A DNA stretch of 64,000 nucleotides from Spirochaetota bacterium (GTDB lineage: Bacteria; Spirochaetota; Spirochaetia; Treponematales; UBA12059), in assembly GCA_018816345.1 (NCBI GenBank), contig JAHIWG010000141.1, forward strand, positions 1-64,000, in the 5' to 3' direction. Shown piece by piece: positions 27,285 to 36,402 of this stretch. The position numbers were made by a program, and so were the translations under genes. Position 1 is the first letter of the stretch. Every line of letters starts with the position of its first letter. The notes beneath the pieces were generated by a model that was given only the letters and a program-made list of their open reading frames with translations, ran no database searches and was not told the DNA's origin.

Positions 27285-28840
27285 ACAGTTCCTTTCGATC
27301 CCTCGTAATCGTGCGACCCGTGCGACCCGTGCGACCCGGGCGAGCGAGGAGCGACCGCCGAGCCGCGCGAGCCAGGAGCGCCGAGCGAGGCCGCCCCGCG
27401 GGCCGCGTCGAAGAGGGCGCGGCCTAGCTTCCAGTTATCCCCCGCCCCCATGGTGACGAAGAGGTCCCCGGAGCGTAGCTCCGCCCGAAGGGCGGGCAGG
27501 GCGTCGAGCGGCTCCTCGAAGTACAGGGCGTCGGCTCCCATCTCCAGGGCGCGCTCGTACAGCACCTTCCCGGTCATGCCGGGGTCGGGGGCTTCCCGGG
27601 CCGAAGGGTATATCTTATGCAGTACGACGAGGTCGGCGTCCGTGAACGAGCCGGCGAAATCGTCGAGGAGGGCCCTCGTCCTGGAGCAGGTGTGGGACAT
27701 GAAGCTGACCACGAGGCGTCGCTCCGGGTAGAATTCCCTGAGCCCCGCTAGCGTCGAGCGTACGGCCGTCGGATGGTGTCCGTAATCGTCCATGAACAGC
27801 GTACCGGCCGCCTCGCCGAGCACCTCGGAGCGCCTTCGCGAGCCGGAGAACGCCTCGAGCGCGGCCGCCATCGCCTCGAGCTCGCCCGGGCCGAGGCGCC
27901 GCCCGCCTTCCCTATCGGCGACCACGGTCGCGCAGAGGGCTATGGCCGCCGCCGCGTCGAGGGCGAGGTGCCTACCCGGCACGCGTACCCGCCATTCGGC
28001 GTCCAGGCCGCGCAGGCGGAAGATCCCGCGCTCTCCGCGCGCCTCGTAGCCTTCCAGGCCGAACTCGCCATCGGCCCGGAAGCCGTAGGGCACGCCCCGC
28101 AGGTCGGGCCGGGCCTTCCTCGCGCGGTTCAAGGCGTCTACAGCGCCTGGGTCGTCGGCGCAATAGACGACCGCCCCGCCGGGGGGCAGGGTCGAGATAT
28201 ACTCGACGAAGGCCGCGACTATCGACTCGTAATCGGGATAGTAATCCTGATGGTCGGGCTCGACGCTCGTCAGTATGAGACGCCTTGGCTTGAAGGCGAG
28301 GAAGTGCCGCCTGTACTCGCAGGTCTCCGCTATCAAGAGCTCGTCCCCGAGCGTCAGGGTCGAGCGCCCCCCGAAGGCGCCTACCGCGCTACCTACGAGC
28401 ACGGCCGCGGGGAGCCCGAGCGCGCGGGCCAGGACGCCGGCGATAGCCGTGGTCGTCGTCTTCCCGTGGACCCCGCAGACGCCGCTCGAGTCGCGGGCCG
28501 CCGATAGGTCGCCGAGGGCCTGCGGGTACGTCATCACGGGAATGCCGAGCTCTATCGCGCGGACTAGCTCGGGATGGGCGTCGGGCCGGTACGCCGCCGA
28601 GTGTATGACGAGGTCGACGCCGCCGTCGACGTTATCGGCCCCGAACGGACGGACGGGCACTCCTATCGCGGCGAGGACCTCGTCGGTATAGAAGACGTCC
28701 TCGACGTCGGAACCGGAGACGCTGGCCCCGGCCCCTACGAGCAGCTCGGCGAGGGCGCAGACGCCCGTTCCCTTAGCGCCGACGAGATGGATGCGGACCC
28801 CCGCGAGACGTACGGGCAATGATGCTGGCATGACGAACAT
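27281..28840 (-). CDS. murC: UDP-N-acetylmuramate--L-alanine ligase
   Basis: IHLVGAKGTGVCALAELL, GVCGVHGKTTTTAIAGVLA, DDYGHHPTAVRSTLAGLREFYP. Confidence 0.88.
   Translation of the reverse strand: MFVMPASLPVRLAGVRIHLVGAKGTGVCALAELLVGAGASVSGSDVEDVFYTDEVLAAIGVPVRPFGADNVDGGVDLVIHSAAYRPDAHPELVRAIELGIPVMTYPQALGDLSAARDSSGVCGVHGKTTTTAIAGVLARALGLPAAVLVGSAVGAFGGRSTLTLGDELLIAETCEYRRHFLAFKPRRLILTSVEPDHQDYYPDYESIVAAFVEYISTLPPGGAVVYCADDPGAVDALNRARKARPDLRGVPYGFRADGEFGLEGYEARGERGIFRLRGLDAEWRVRVPGRHLALDAAAAIALCATVVADREGGRRLGPGELEAMAAALEAFSGSRRRSEVLGEAAGTLFMDDYGHHPTAVRSTLAGLREFYPERRLVVSFMSHTCSRTRALLDDFAGSFTDADLVVLHKIYPSAREAPDPGMTGKVLYERALEMGADALYFEEPLDALPALRAELRSGDLFVTMGAGDNWKLGRALFDAARGAASLGAPGSRGSAVAPRSPGSHGSHGSHDYEGSKGTV
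27311..27337. repeat. Three 9-bp tandem copies in murC 3' end
   Basis: gtgcgaccc x3, encoding GSHGSHGSH on the minus strand. Confidence 0.85.
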
Positions 28841-28897
28841 ACTAGCTTAAAGAGCCTCGCGATGCAACGAAGTCCATCGGGGACGGCGCGGCGCGCC

Positions 28898-30784
28898 CTA
28901 TTCGTGGACGGAGAGCAGTATCTCCGTCTTCCACGTCTCGTCGGCGGCTAGGGTAATAGGCCATACGAGCAGGGTGGCGAGGCCCTGCGCTCCGCCGGCC
29001 CCTATGGACGCCGAGCTGACCGTGGCCGGGGCGGACGTCTGGATGGAGACCGCCTTGAGGGCGCCCTGGGTCTTGATGGACACCTTGCCGGCGGTGCCCA
29101 GGGAATAGCCCCGCACCGAGGAGAGGGCGCCCGGCTCGACGGAGGCGGCGTCGGCGACGATGGACTCGAGCGCGTCCAACCCGAGGGAGGTATTGAGCTC
29201 CACCCCTAGCCAGAGGGAGGCCTCGGCGTCGGAACGGTTCTGGACGCTATAGGCGACGCGTACGACCTTCTTGTTGAACGAGTAGCGCTTCGTGATCGCT
29301 ATGGATCGCTTGGCGCCGCCGAGGCCGACGACGCCGTCCTTGGAGAACGACAACGACGGCCTATCGCCGTCCACTACGGTCTCTTCGTATAGATGCCGCG
29401 AGAACGGCCCTATGTCCCCGGTCCACGGCGATACGGCCCGGTCCGCGCCCGGATCCTCGGCGTACAGCCTGTCCACGAAGCAGGACTTCCTCGCCTCGTC
29501 GCCCTCGGGCTCGGGCACGAAGACGTCGCATAGGTTGCGCCTTGCCTTGAGCACGTCGAGCTCGACGAGCACGGCTCCCTTGGGGTGTACGTAGGCGTTC
29601 ATGTCGGAGCCCTGGTAGATGTATTCCTTGGCGCCGTCGAAGTCTATATCGGCCTTGACGATACCGGGGACGAAGGCTCCCTTCTGCCTCGTCGTCATCT
29701 CGGCGTCGATGAGGGAACGGTACGCCGCCTCGCGTATGGCCGGGTCGTCGATGCCGCCGCCGGGGGACATCCAGTACGCGTCCCCGCATTGGCCCTTCCA
29801 CAGGTCCTCCACGGCCGTCTTCTTCCTGGACTTATCGCCCCGTAGCTGGCCGATGAGCAGGTGAACGTAGTACATCCTGGAATACAGCGCCGAGGAGCTA
29901 GCGTACCGGATTATCGAGCGCCTGAGGCTGCCGCACACGTAGCTGGCCCCCTCCGCGGCGCTGGCGCGCATGAAGCGCTCGGCTGCGGATCCGGGGAAAT
30001 AGAGCTTCGCGGTCACCCGCTTCGATTTCAGGTAGCGCGAGGGGGTCGTAGTCTCGGATTCCAGGGAATTCTTCCTGAACCACGCGAAGGTCTTTTCCAT
30101 GTACAGGTCCGGAGACTCGAGGCCTGACTCCTCCCACAGGGAGCGTACCCTCTCCCCCGCTACCATCAAGACCGACAAGGGGCCGGAGCCGACGGATTCG
30201 GCCGCCTCAATAAGCCCAAGGGGCCTATCGAAGCTCGTCGCGCAATCGGTCACGGGCAGCACGGTCAGGCAGCGCCCCTGATCCTCGGTGACTACGGGGA
30301 AAGGCTCTATATCGTCGCGGCCGAGGGCGTCCTTGAATTGCCTATCGGATAGGAAGGTATAGTCCATCCCGGAGGCCTGGAGAGTCGCGGCGAGCCACGG
30401 CTCCCAGGCGTACTCGGATAGCCAGCATCCCCGCGGACGCTTCCCGAAGTTCTTTCGCAGGTAGGTCGTCATCATCTCGATCTGGCCGAGACGGTCGGAA
30501 TTCGGTATTAACGGCAGGATGGGCGCGTAGAAGCCTCCCCCGAGCAACTCGATCTGGCGCCTCGCCGACATCTCCTCGAGCAGCATCAGGTATTCCGGAT
30601 GCCTGGCCTCGAAGCGCTTGAGCAGGCTGCCCGAATAGTAGAGCACCGCCTGAATTTCTGGGAAACGGTTCAGAGTAGATAGAAAAGGCCTGTAGCACGA
30701 CTGGTACGTCTTCTCGAACTCGAGCTCGTCGAGTCCTTCCGGGAGATGATTGTACGTTCCTAGTATGAGGTGCGTCTTAAGCAT
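28898..30784 (-). CDS. Glycoside hydrolase family 57 protein (DUF1926-like C-terminus)
   Basis: GTYNHLPEGLDELEFEKTYQSCYRPFL, LGGGFYAPILPLIP, GCWLSEYAWEP. Confidence 0.85.
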   Translation of the reverse strand: MLKTHLILGTYNHLPEGLDELEFEKTYQSCYRPFLSTLNRFPEIQAVLYYSGSLLKRFEARHPEYLMLLEEMSARRQIELLGGGFYAPILPLIPNSDRLGQIEMMTTYLRKNFGKRPRGCWLSEYAWEPWLAATLQASGMDYTFLSDRQFKDALGRDDIEPFPVVTEDQGRCLTVLPVTDCATSFDRPLGLIEAAESVGSGPLSVLMVAGERVRSLWEESGLESPDLYMEKTFAWFRKNSLESETTTPSRYLKSKRVTAKLYFPGSAAERFMRASAAEGASYVCGSLRRSIIRYASSSALYSRMYYVHLLIGQLRGDKSRKKTAVEDLWKGQCGDAYWMSPGGGIDDPAIREAAYRSLIDAEMTTRQKGAFVPGIVKADIDFDGAKEYIYQGSDMNAYVHPKGAVLVELDVLKARRNLCDVFVPEPEGDEARKSCFVDRLYAEDPGADRAVSPWTGDIGPFSRHLYEETVVDGDRPSLSFSKDGVVGLGGAKRSIAITKRYSFNKKVVRVAYSVQNRSDAEASLWLGVELNTSLGLDALESIVADAASVEPGALSSVRGYSLGTAGKVSIKTQGALKAVSIQTSAPATVSSASIGAGGAQGLATLLVWPITLAADETWKTEILLSVHE

Positions 30785-30870
30785 TCCCGAACATCCTTTA
30801 TTATCATGAAAGAGGATTATAGCTCAGTTCGAATCGGCGCGAAAGCTTAAAAGACTCGCGGAGCGCGGGC

Positions 30871-31443
30871 CTAGCCTGAAAACTTGACGAAAAAGCTCGC
30901 GTCTATGCCTGCGAACGCCAAGGCCATCAGCCCGGTGGAGATGAACCGTATGGGAGTCCCCCTGAACGGCGCTGGCACGGGCTCTAGATCGAGCCTGTCC
31001 ATGATGTCGTCCAGGAACCTCGTCGCGGCCAGATAGCCGAGCGCGGCTGAGGCGCCGCCGCCGAGCATGAGCCAGATCGACGAGAAGTTGCCTCCCGCCA
31101 TGATGGCGATCGCGTACAATACCAGCGTCGACTGCAGGGTCCCGTCGTCTATCCTCAGCGGATTCGCCTTGCCGGTAACGGCCCCTATCGCGCGCGCGGC
31201 GAGGCCCGCTCCCAGGAGGAGGAGGATCAAGACGACGGGCGCGAAGGATTCCAGGCCCCAAGGAGTCAGGACGTAGCGGAATACGAGCCCGGCCACGGTG
31301 CCGCCCACCGAAGCGGCTACCATGAACGCCATGACGGACGGTAGCGACGCCGATCGGATGCCTCTACGGGACGGGATGAGGCCCCACTGGAACAGGACGT
31401 TGCCGCCGAGGGCGAAGTAGAAAGCCAAGCCTATGACGCTCAT
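30871..31443 (-). CDS. RnfA-like membrane subunit (divergent)
   Basis: VPAPFRGTPIRFISTGLMALAFAGI matches the RnfA C-terminus; position last in rnf-like cluster. Confidence 0.75.
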   Translation of the reverse strand: MSVIGLAFYFALGGNVLFQWGLIPSRRGIRSASLPSVMAFMVAASVGGTVAGLVFRYVLTPWGLESFAPVVLILLLLGAGLAARAIGAVTGKANPLRIDDGTLQSTLVLYAIAIMAGGNFSSIWLMLGGGASAALGYLAATRFLDDIMDRLDLEPVPAPFRGTPIRFISTGLMALAFAGIDASFFVKFSG

Positions 31444-32030
31444 CGTTCCGAGCCTTTCGCGGCCGCCATCGCGGCCTTGAACGCCGCGGCGGCCAATCCT
31501 ATGAGTATGAAGGCGCCGGCCGGTTGAGCCGCGATCGGCAGCAGTGAGGCCGAAGCGGGACCGGACGCGGAATTGACCGAAATGCTCCCCGCGGCCAGGA
31601 ATTCGCGGACGGCGCCCGCGAGTATCACGACTACCGAGTACCCGAGGCCTCGCAGGATGTTCTCGATACTGCGTTCCCTCTCGGCGACGCTCTCCGGTAG
31701 CAGGCAGGCCCTCAGGACGGGTACGGTACAGACGGTCAGGAAAAGCCTGGAGTAGGCCGTCTCGAAGAGGAACGGGTCGATGAGCCTTAAGACGGTAGCC
31801 GATAGCGAGGCGGCGACCGCGGCGCCGAACAGCGATATGCCCAGGACCCTCGCCGGGCCGAACCTGAGGGGCAGCAGTAGCGAGAGCGCCGCGGCTGTAC
31901 TATGGACGACGAGGAAGGCCACGCCGAGGACTAATCCCGAGGACAGGCTGTTGGAGAATACGAGGAGGGGGGCTAGGCCCGCGATCGCCGTCCAGGCTTC
32001 CCTGGCTCCGCCTTTATCGTCTATCGCCAT
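31440..32030 (-). CDS. RnfE-like membrane subunit (divergent)
   Basis: ENILRGLGYSVVVILAGAVREFLAAGSI aligns with RnfE GLGMGLGFTLALTLLGAIRE; between rnfG-like and rnfA-like genes. Confidence 0.72.
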   Translation of the reverse strand: MAIDDKGGAREAWTAIAGLAPLLVFSNSLSSGLVLGVAFLVVHSTAAALSLLLPLRFGPARVLGISLFGAAVAASLSATVLRLIDPFLFETAYSRLFLTVCTVPVLRACLLPESVAERERSIENILRGLGYSVVVILAGAVREFLAAGSISVNSASGPASASLLPIAAQPAGAFILIGLAAAAFKAAMAAAKGSER

Positions 32031-32523
32031 CTTCGCCCTCCGTCCTCTGCCGTTCGAGCCTCGTAATGGTCTCCAGCGCGTCGCCGACTATCGGCTCTAG
32101 CGAGGCGTCGAGGGGGGTCGAGTCCTGCCCGGCGCCGCTCTTGCCTGACCGCGCGAACAGCGCGCCTAGGCGCCTCGTTCGCGCCAGGGAATTCGTCCCG
32201 CCTAGAGCGTGCACCCGGAGCACCGAGCCGTCTCCGTCGACTTCGGCTATAGCGCGGTACTCGCCGTCCGGAAGCCTCAGGGACACGAGGTACGCGGCCT
32301 CGCCCTTCTTGGGCACGGCGCGTCCAAGCACGGCGCCCTCCCTGAGCGTGGTCCAGGCGGAGCGCCTGGAAATAGGGCCTATCGTGGTATCGACGAGCCG
32401 GGATAGGAAGAACGCCGATTGGCCCGACGAGTACGCGGAGGCGAATCCCGCCAGGATCGCAGCGACGCCTAGGCCTGCGATAACGATCCAAAGCGACGAG
32501 TCGAATTTTCGGCCGTTGCTCAT
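32014..32523 (-). CDS. RnfG-like protein (divergent, truncated motif set)
   Basis: N-terminal TM, position between rnfD and rnfE, GEYRAIAEVDGDGSVLRVHAL resembles FMN-binding domain. Confidence 0.62.
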   Translation of the reverse strand: MSNGRKFDSSLWIVIAGLGVAAILAGFASAYSSGQSAFFLSRLVDTTIGPISRRSAWTTLREGAVLGRAVPKKGEAAYLVSLRLPDGEYRAIAEVDGDGSVLRVHALGGTNSLARTRRLGALFARSGKSGAGQDSTPLDASLEPIVGDALETITRLERQRTEGEDGDRR

Positions 32524-33614
32524 GAAGAACGCCTCCTAGCGCGAGCGGCGGTCATCCCCGAGGCGCTTTTCTCTATGAACGGCGTGACTACGTTCATGAC
32601 GAGGACCGAGTACGCCGCGCCCTCGGAATAAGCCCCCCAGCGCCTGAAGACGAAGCATAAGGCCCCTATGGCCGCGCCGTATACGAGCGCGGAGCGCCTG
32701 CGTACGGGGGAGCTGACCGGGTCGGCCGCCATATAGAACGCGACGAGCAGGACGCTCCCGCCCCCGAGCGAGAACAGGGCGTCGCCGTTCAGGAACGCCT
32801 CTCCCGGGAGGCCCGTGCCTAGGACGCGGGCCAGGATCGCGAATACCGATACCATCGCGATCGGGGCCACGGGCTTTATCAATCGCAGGCCCACGAGCAC
32901 TAGCGACCCGACGAGCACGGCGATCAAGGCGCTCTCTCCGAGAGCCCCCGGCTTCAGCCCGATGGCTAGGTCGATATAGCCGTCGGGAAGCCTGGCGCCG
33001 AGCCTTGAGAAGACCGAATCGTTCAAGAATCCGGTGACGGCGGAATCGAAGCTCGACAGGGGATACGAGGCTCCCCGGAGCGAATCCATGATCCTGACGT
33101 CCAGGCCGCCCGCGAGGCCCTTGGCGAAGGTAAGGGGGGTAGCGGCGCTGACCCCGTCGACGCCCGCGACGATGCGCGGGAGCACGTACTCCCTCATGGC
33201 GACGGGCCAGTTGGCGTAGGCGAAGGCTATGCCGGCGAGCGCCGGGTTCATCCAGTTAGCCCCTAGTCCGCCGAAGGCCGCCTTCACGACGAGGACCGCG
33301 AAGGCCGCCGACAGCGCGGGTACGTATAAGGGAACCCCCGGAGGCATCGCGGTAGCGATGAGGAGCCCCGTCAAGGCGGCGCTACCGTCGCCTAGCGTCC
33401 AGCGGCGGGAGATGCCGGAGGCGACGGCCTCCGAGGCCAGGGCCGAGGCTACCGAGACGAGCCATACCAAGGCGGCCGACCGGCCGTAAAGCACTATAGA
33501 CCAAGCGACGACCGGCGCGAGCGTGATGGAGCATATCCACGCCGCCTTGGCGCTCGTCTTCCAGTCGTGGATATAGGGAGGATAGCGAAGGGAGGCGCTA
33601 GCGTCGCGGCTCAT
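32520..33614 (-). CDS. rnfD: Electron transport complex subunit RnfD
   Basis: GDGSAALTGLLIATAMPPGVPLY, FGGLGANWMNPALAGIAFAY, DGVSAATPL, VAFYMAADPVSSPV; start set at MSRDAS, ATGA overlap with rnfC. Confidence 0.88.
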   Translation of the reverse strand: MSRDASASLRYPPYIHDWKTSAKAAWICSITLAPVVAWSIVLYGRSAALVWLVSVASALASEAVASGISRRWTLGDGSAALTGLLIATAMPPGVPLYVPALSAAFAVLVVKAAFGGLGANWMNPALAGIAFAYANWPVAMREYVLPRIVAGVDGVSAATPLTFAKGLAGGLDVRIMDSLRGASYPLSSFDSAVTGFLNDSVFSRLGARLPDGYIDLAIGLKPGALGESALIAVLVGSLVLVGLRLIKPVAPIAMVSVFAILARVLGTGLPGEAFLNGDALFSLGGGSVLLVAFYMAADPVSSPVRRRSALVYGAAIGALCFVFRRWGAYSEGAAYSVLVMNVVTPFIEKSASGMTAARARRRSS

Positions 33615-34906
33615 CGGAGCGCCTCGCTGGCACGGGCGGCGCGGAAATCCCTGACGAGGGGAATCCTGGAACGGCACGCGTAGGCGCAGGCCCCGCACGA
33701 AGTGCAGCGGTCGAGGCCTGCTGCGATGGCCGCCTCGCCCCTCCCCGCGCGCAGGAGCTTAAGCATGGAGTAAGGGTCCAGGCCTTCCGGGCAAACGGCT
33801 ACGCAGTCGCCGCACCTGACGCAGGGGCGCTCCGGAGCGGGCTTCGTCTCCTCCGACGTCAGGGCAAGCACGGCCTGCGTCGTCCTGGTAACCGACGCGT
33901 CCAGGTCGGCGACGGCCCTCCCCCTGAACGGCCCGCCTAGCACTATGGCGTCGGGGCGCCCGACGAGGCCTCCGCACTCCTCTATCAGGTCGCCGATAGG
34001 CGCGCCTATACGGGCCTTGAGGATAGCCGGCGACTTGATCGCCCCGCCCCCGACGTATACGTACTGCTCGATATGCGGCTTGTTGGCGACGACCGCGTCG
34101 TGCAGCGCGACTAAGGTGCTCGGTTCGAGGATGAAAAGCGCGGACTGGTCGACGATCTCGAGCGACTCCGCGATCTGGCGGGGCATATCCTGCGGGTGCC
34201 GCCGCGAGAAGCTCATTATCGACATTTCGAGCTCCGAGGCCTCGATTATTCCTTTAAGGCGGCCTTCGATTTCCGGGGAGAGACGCGCGTCCACGGCCAG
34301 CACTATCCTAGCGGGACGAGCCACCCTGGCGGCTATGGCGCATCCGTCGATGACGTCCTCGGGCCGGATCGATAGCAGCTCCTCCTCCGTCCTCCGGTAG
34401 GGATCCATCTCCAAGGCGTTGACTACCAGGACGAACCCCGGTCTAGAGGACCGTTCCGACAGTATCTCGCTAAGCGGCTCGCCGCTCGAGACTCTGACTA
34501 TGCCCTTCTCCTGGACGATATGGGCGATGTCGGCCTTATTAAGGGACTTCCAGAGGTACCGCTCGGGCTTCTTGCCGAGCACGCTGAACGAGCCTTCGAG
34601 GGATACGAGGATGGAATTGGACTCGTACCCTTCCGGGGTGACGGTCGCCCTGATCCGCCGGACGATGCCAGGGATGGGCGAATGCACGTTGGTAGAGCCC
34701 GGGCCGGCCGAACGGGCCAGGAGCTGGCCTTCCATGACCTCCTGGCCGACGCTGACCACGGGGAAGGGCTCGACGCTCAGGCTCGTCTCCCTGAGGACGA
34801 CGACCGCGTTCATGGGCAGGAACGCGTTCTCGATAGGTCCCGACTTGAAGGGGACTCGGTGATCGACGGATACGCCTCCACCCTTGAATCCTCGAGCTTT
34901 TATCAT
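33611..34906 (-). CDS. Electron transport complex subunit RnfC-like
   Basis: CVRCGDCVAVCPEGLDP and CTSCGACAYACRSRIPLV; N-terminal GGVSVDHRVPFKSGPIENAFLP and NVHSPIPGIV. Confidence 0.85.
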   Translation of the reverse strand: MIKARGFKGGGVSVDHRVPFKSGPIENAFLPMNAVVVLRETSLSVEPFPVVSVGQEVMEGQLLARSAGPGSTNVHSPIPGIVRRIRATVTPEGYESNSILVSLEGSFSVLGKKPERYLWKSLNKADIAHIVQEKGIVRVSSGEPLSEILSERSSRPGFVLVVNALEMDPYRRTEEELLSIRPEDVIDGCAIAARVARPARIVLAVDARLSPEIEGRLKGIIEASELEMSIMSFSRRHPQDMPRQIAESLEIVDQSALFILEPSTLVALHDAVVANKPHIEQYVYVGGGAIKSPAILKARIGAPIGDLIEECGGLVGRPDAIVLGGPFRGRAVADLDASVTRTTQAVLALTSEETKPAPERPCVRCGDCVAVCPEGLDPYSMLKLLRAGRGEAAIAAGLDRCTSCGACAYACRSRIPLVRDFRAARASEALR

Positions 34907-35038
34907 GCGTCCTACCCGATCTATCCGGCCGCGTCGACCATCAGTACGTGATTACGGCCCGCTGAAGCGAGCCAGAGCGCTCTACCGCGCATTCGACCGG
35001 CGCGCGGGCGGAGCCTCGCGACGGTCGGGCTATTATAT

Positions 35039-35090
35039 AGAAAAAGGGCACCACCGTATCAAGGCCGACCGGGCGTCGGCCTTGATACGG
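35039..35090 (-). terminator. Rho-independent-like terminator
   Basis: 16-bp perfect stem ccgtatcaaggccgac/gtcggccttgatacgg, 5-nt loop; T-rich stretch (cctttttct) 8-10 nt after it on the minus strand. Confidence 0.7.
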
Positions 35091-35093
35091 CGC

Positions 35094-36398
35094 CTAGAAT
35101 ACCGGCCCTGGCCTCGGCGAGGCAAGGACCGATAACGCCGTCTCGTAGCCCTCGATCGGCTCCGAGCCTGTTTCCGGCGCTCCGCCGACCGCGTCGTCGC
35201 CCGGGGATCGCCTCAATCGGCCGGATTCCTCGACGTAGCGGTACGCCGGCGCGTACGACGACTCGCCCCAGCTCGCGTCGCCTATGCGCCCGAAGGTAAT
35301 GGCCGCCTGGAACGCCTTATGCTCCCTTAGCATCGTCGAGGCGTCGTAGTCCGGGCGGCTACGTTCCCGCTCTATCCTGTGGGAAGCCGCGGTACGAGCG
35401 CCAGTCCTGGTCGGCCCCGTCAGTCCCTTCAACCCGGTCGGCTCGGGCGAAACGGCGAAGACGGCGATTATGAGGGCGGAGGGAAGCGCTATCGCCCGGG
35501 CTATCCCGCGAGCGTTCATCGAGTACGCCGCCGTCGTCAAGGGCCGGAAGACCGGCGGTTCGTGCAGTCGCCTACGGATTACGGCTCCCTCGACTCGCGG
35601 TATCAGGAGCGCCACGGCCATGAGCGAGCCGAGAGAAAGCGCCGCGGCCGGCAGCGCGCCCGGATCCAGCGCGAGGAGCGATACTGCGGCGACCGCGTAA
35701 GGCCAGAGCTCGCGAGGCAGGCGTTTCCTGTCGCCGGACCTGGCTATAGGATACGCGATCATGACGGCGGCCTCGAGCGCCACGAAAAGGAGAGCGGAGG
35801 CGAGCGTTGAGAGGTATAGGAGCGGAGACAGGGATAGCGATAGCAGCGCCCTAGCTAAGCGGCGGCGGCCGGGCCTGCGCCATAGGAGCCATATCGCCCA
35901 GGCGAGCGCCGGGAGCCAGATATAGTCGGTAGATCCGCGCTCTCCGGCTCGGTCCCAGGCCCATGCGCACCCGATGGACGACAGGGCGAGGGAAGCGGCC
36001 TCGTCGCGCGCCGGGCTCGGCCTAGGGAGGTAGACGACCCTCCAGATCGAGCCGGCCGGGCCTCCGGTCGTGAAGCGGCCTTCAAGCTCGTCGAGCAGCG
36101 GAGTCCGTCGCGGGTCGCCCGCGGGGCTCCTGGCGGCGGCGTCGCTGAAAGGCACGGGGCCGACGCGGGAGAAGTCGCTGAGCGGGACGGGCGTCGTGCT
36201 GGCGCCTATGGCGTCGCCTATACCGAAGTCCTCGAGGGCCCTCAGGACCTCGGCCTCGGGGACCGTCGAGGGGAACGCGATGAGCCTCGGCCCGCGCGAG
36301 GGGCCGAGCCCCGATACGAGCGAGAGTCCGACGACGGCGACGCATAGGACGGCAGAGCCGATCGCCAATAAGGAAGGATAGCGATGCAAGCCTCTCAC
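35094..36398 (-). CDS. Membrane protein of unknown function
   Basis: Intact ORF with several hydrophobic segments. Confidence 0.65.
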   Translation of the reverse strand: MRGLHRYPSLLAIGSAVLCVAVVGLSLVSGLGPSRGPRLIAFPSTVPEAEVLRALEDFGIGDAIGASTTPVPLSDFSRVGPVPFSDAAARSPAGDPRRTPLLDELEGRFTTGGPAGSIWRVVYLPRPSPARDEAASLALSSIGCAWAWDRAGERGSTDYIWLPALAWAIWLLWRRPGRRRLARALLSLSLSPLLYLSTLASALLFVALEAAVMIAYPIARSGDRKRLPRELWPYAVAAVSLLALDPGALPAAALSLGSLMAVALLIPRVEGAVIRRRLHEPPVFRPLTTAAYSMNARGIARAIALPSALIIAVFAVSPEPTGLKGLTGPTRTGARTAASHRIERERSRPDYDASTMLREHKAFQAAITFGRIGDASWGESSYAPAYRYVEESGRLRRSPGDDAVGGAPETGSEPIEGYETALSVLASPRPGPVF

Positions 36399-36402
36399 GC
36401 CG

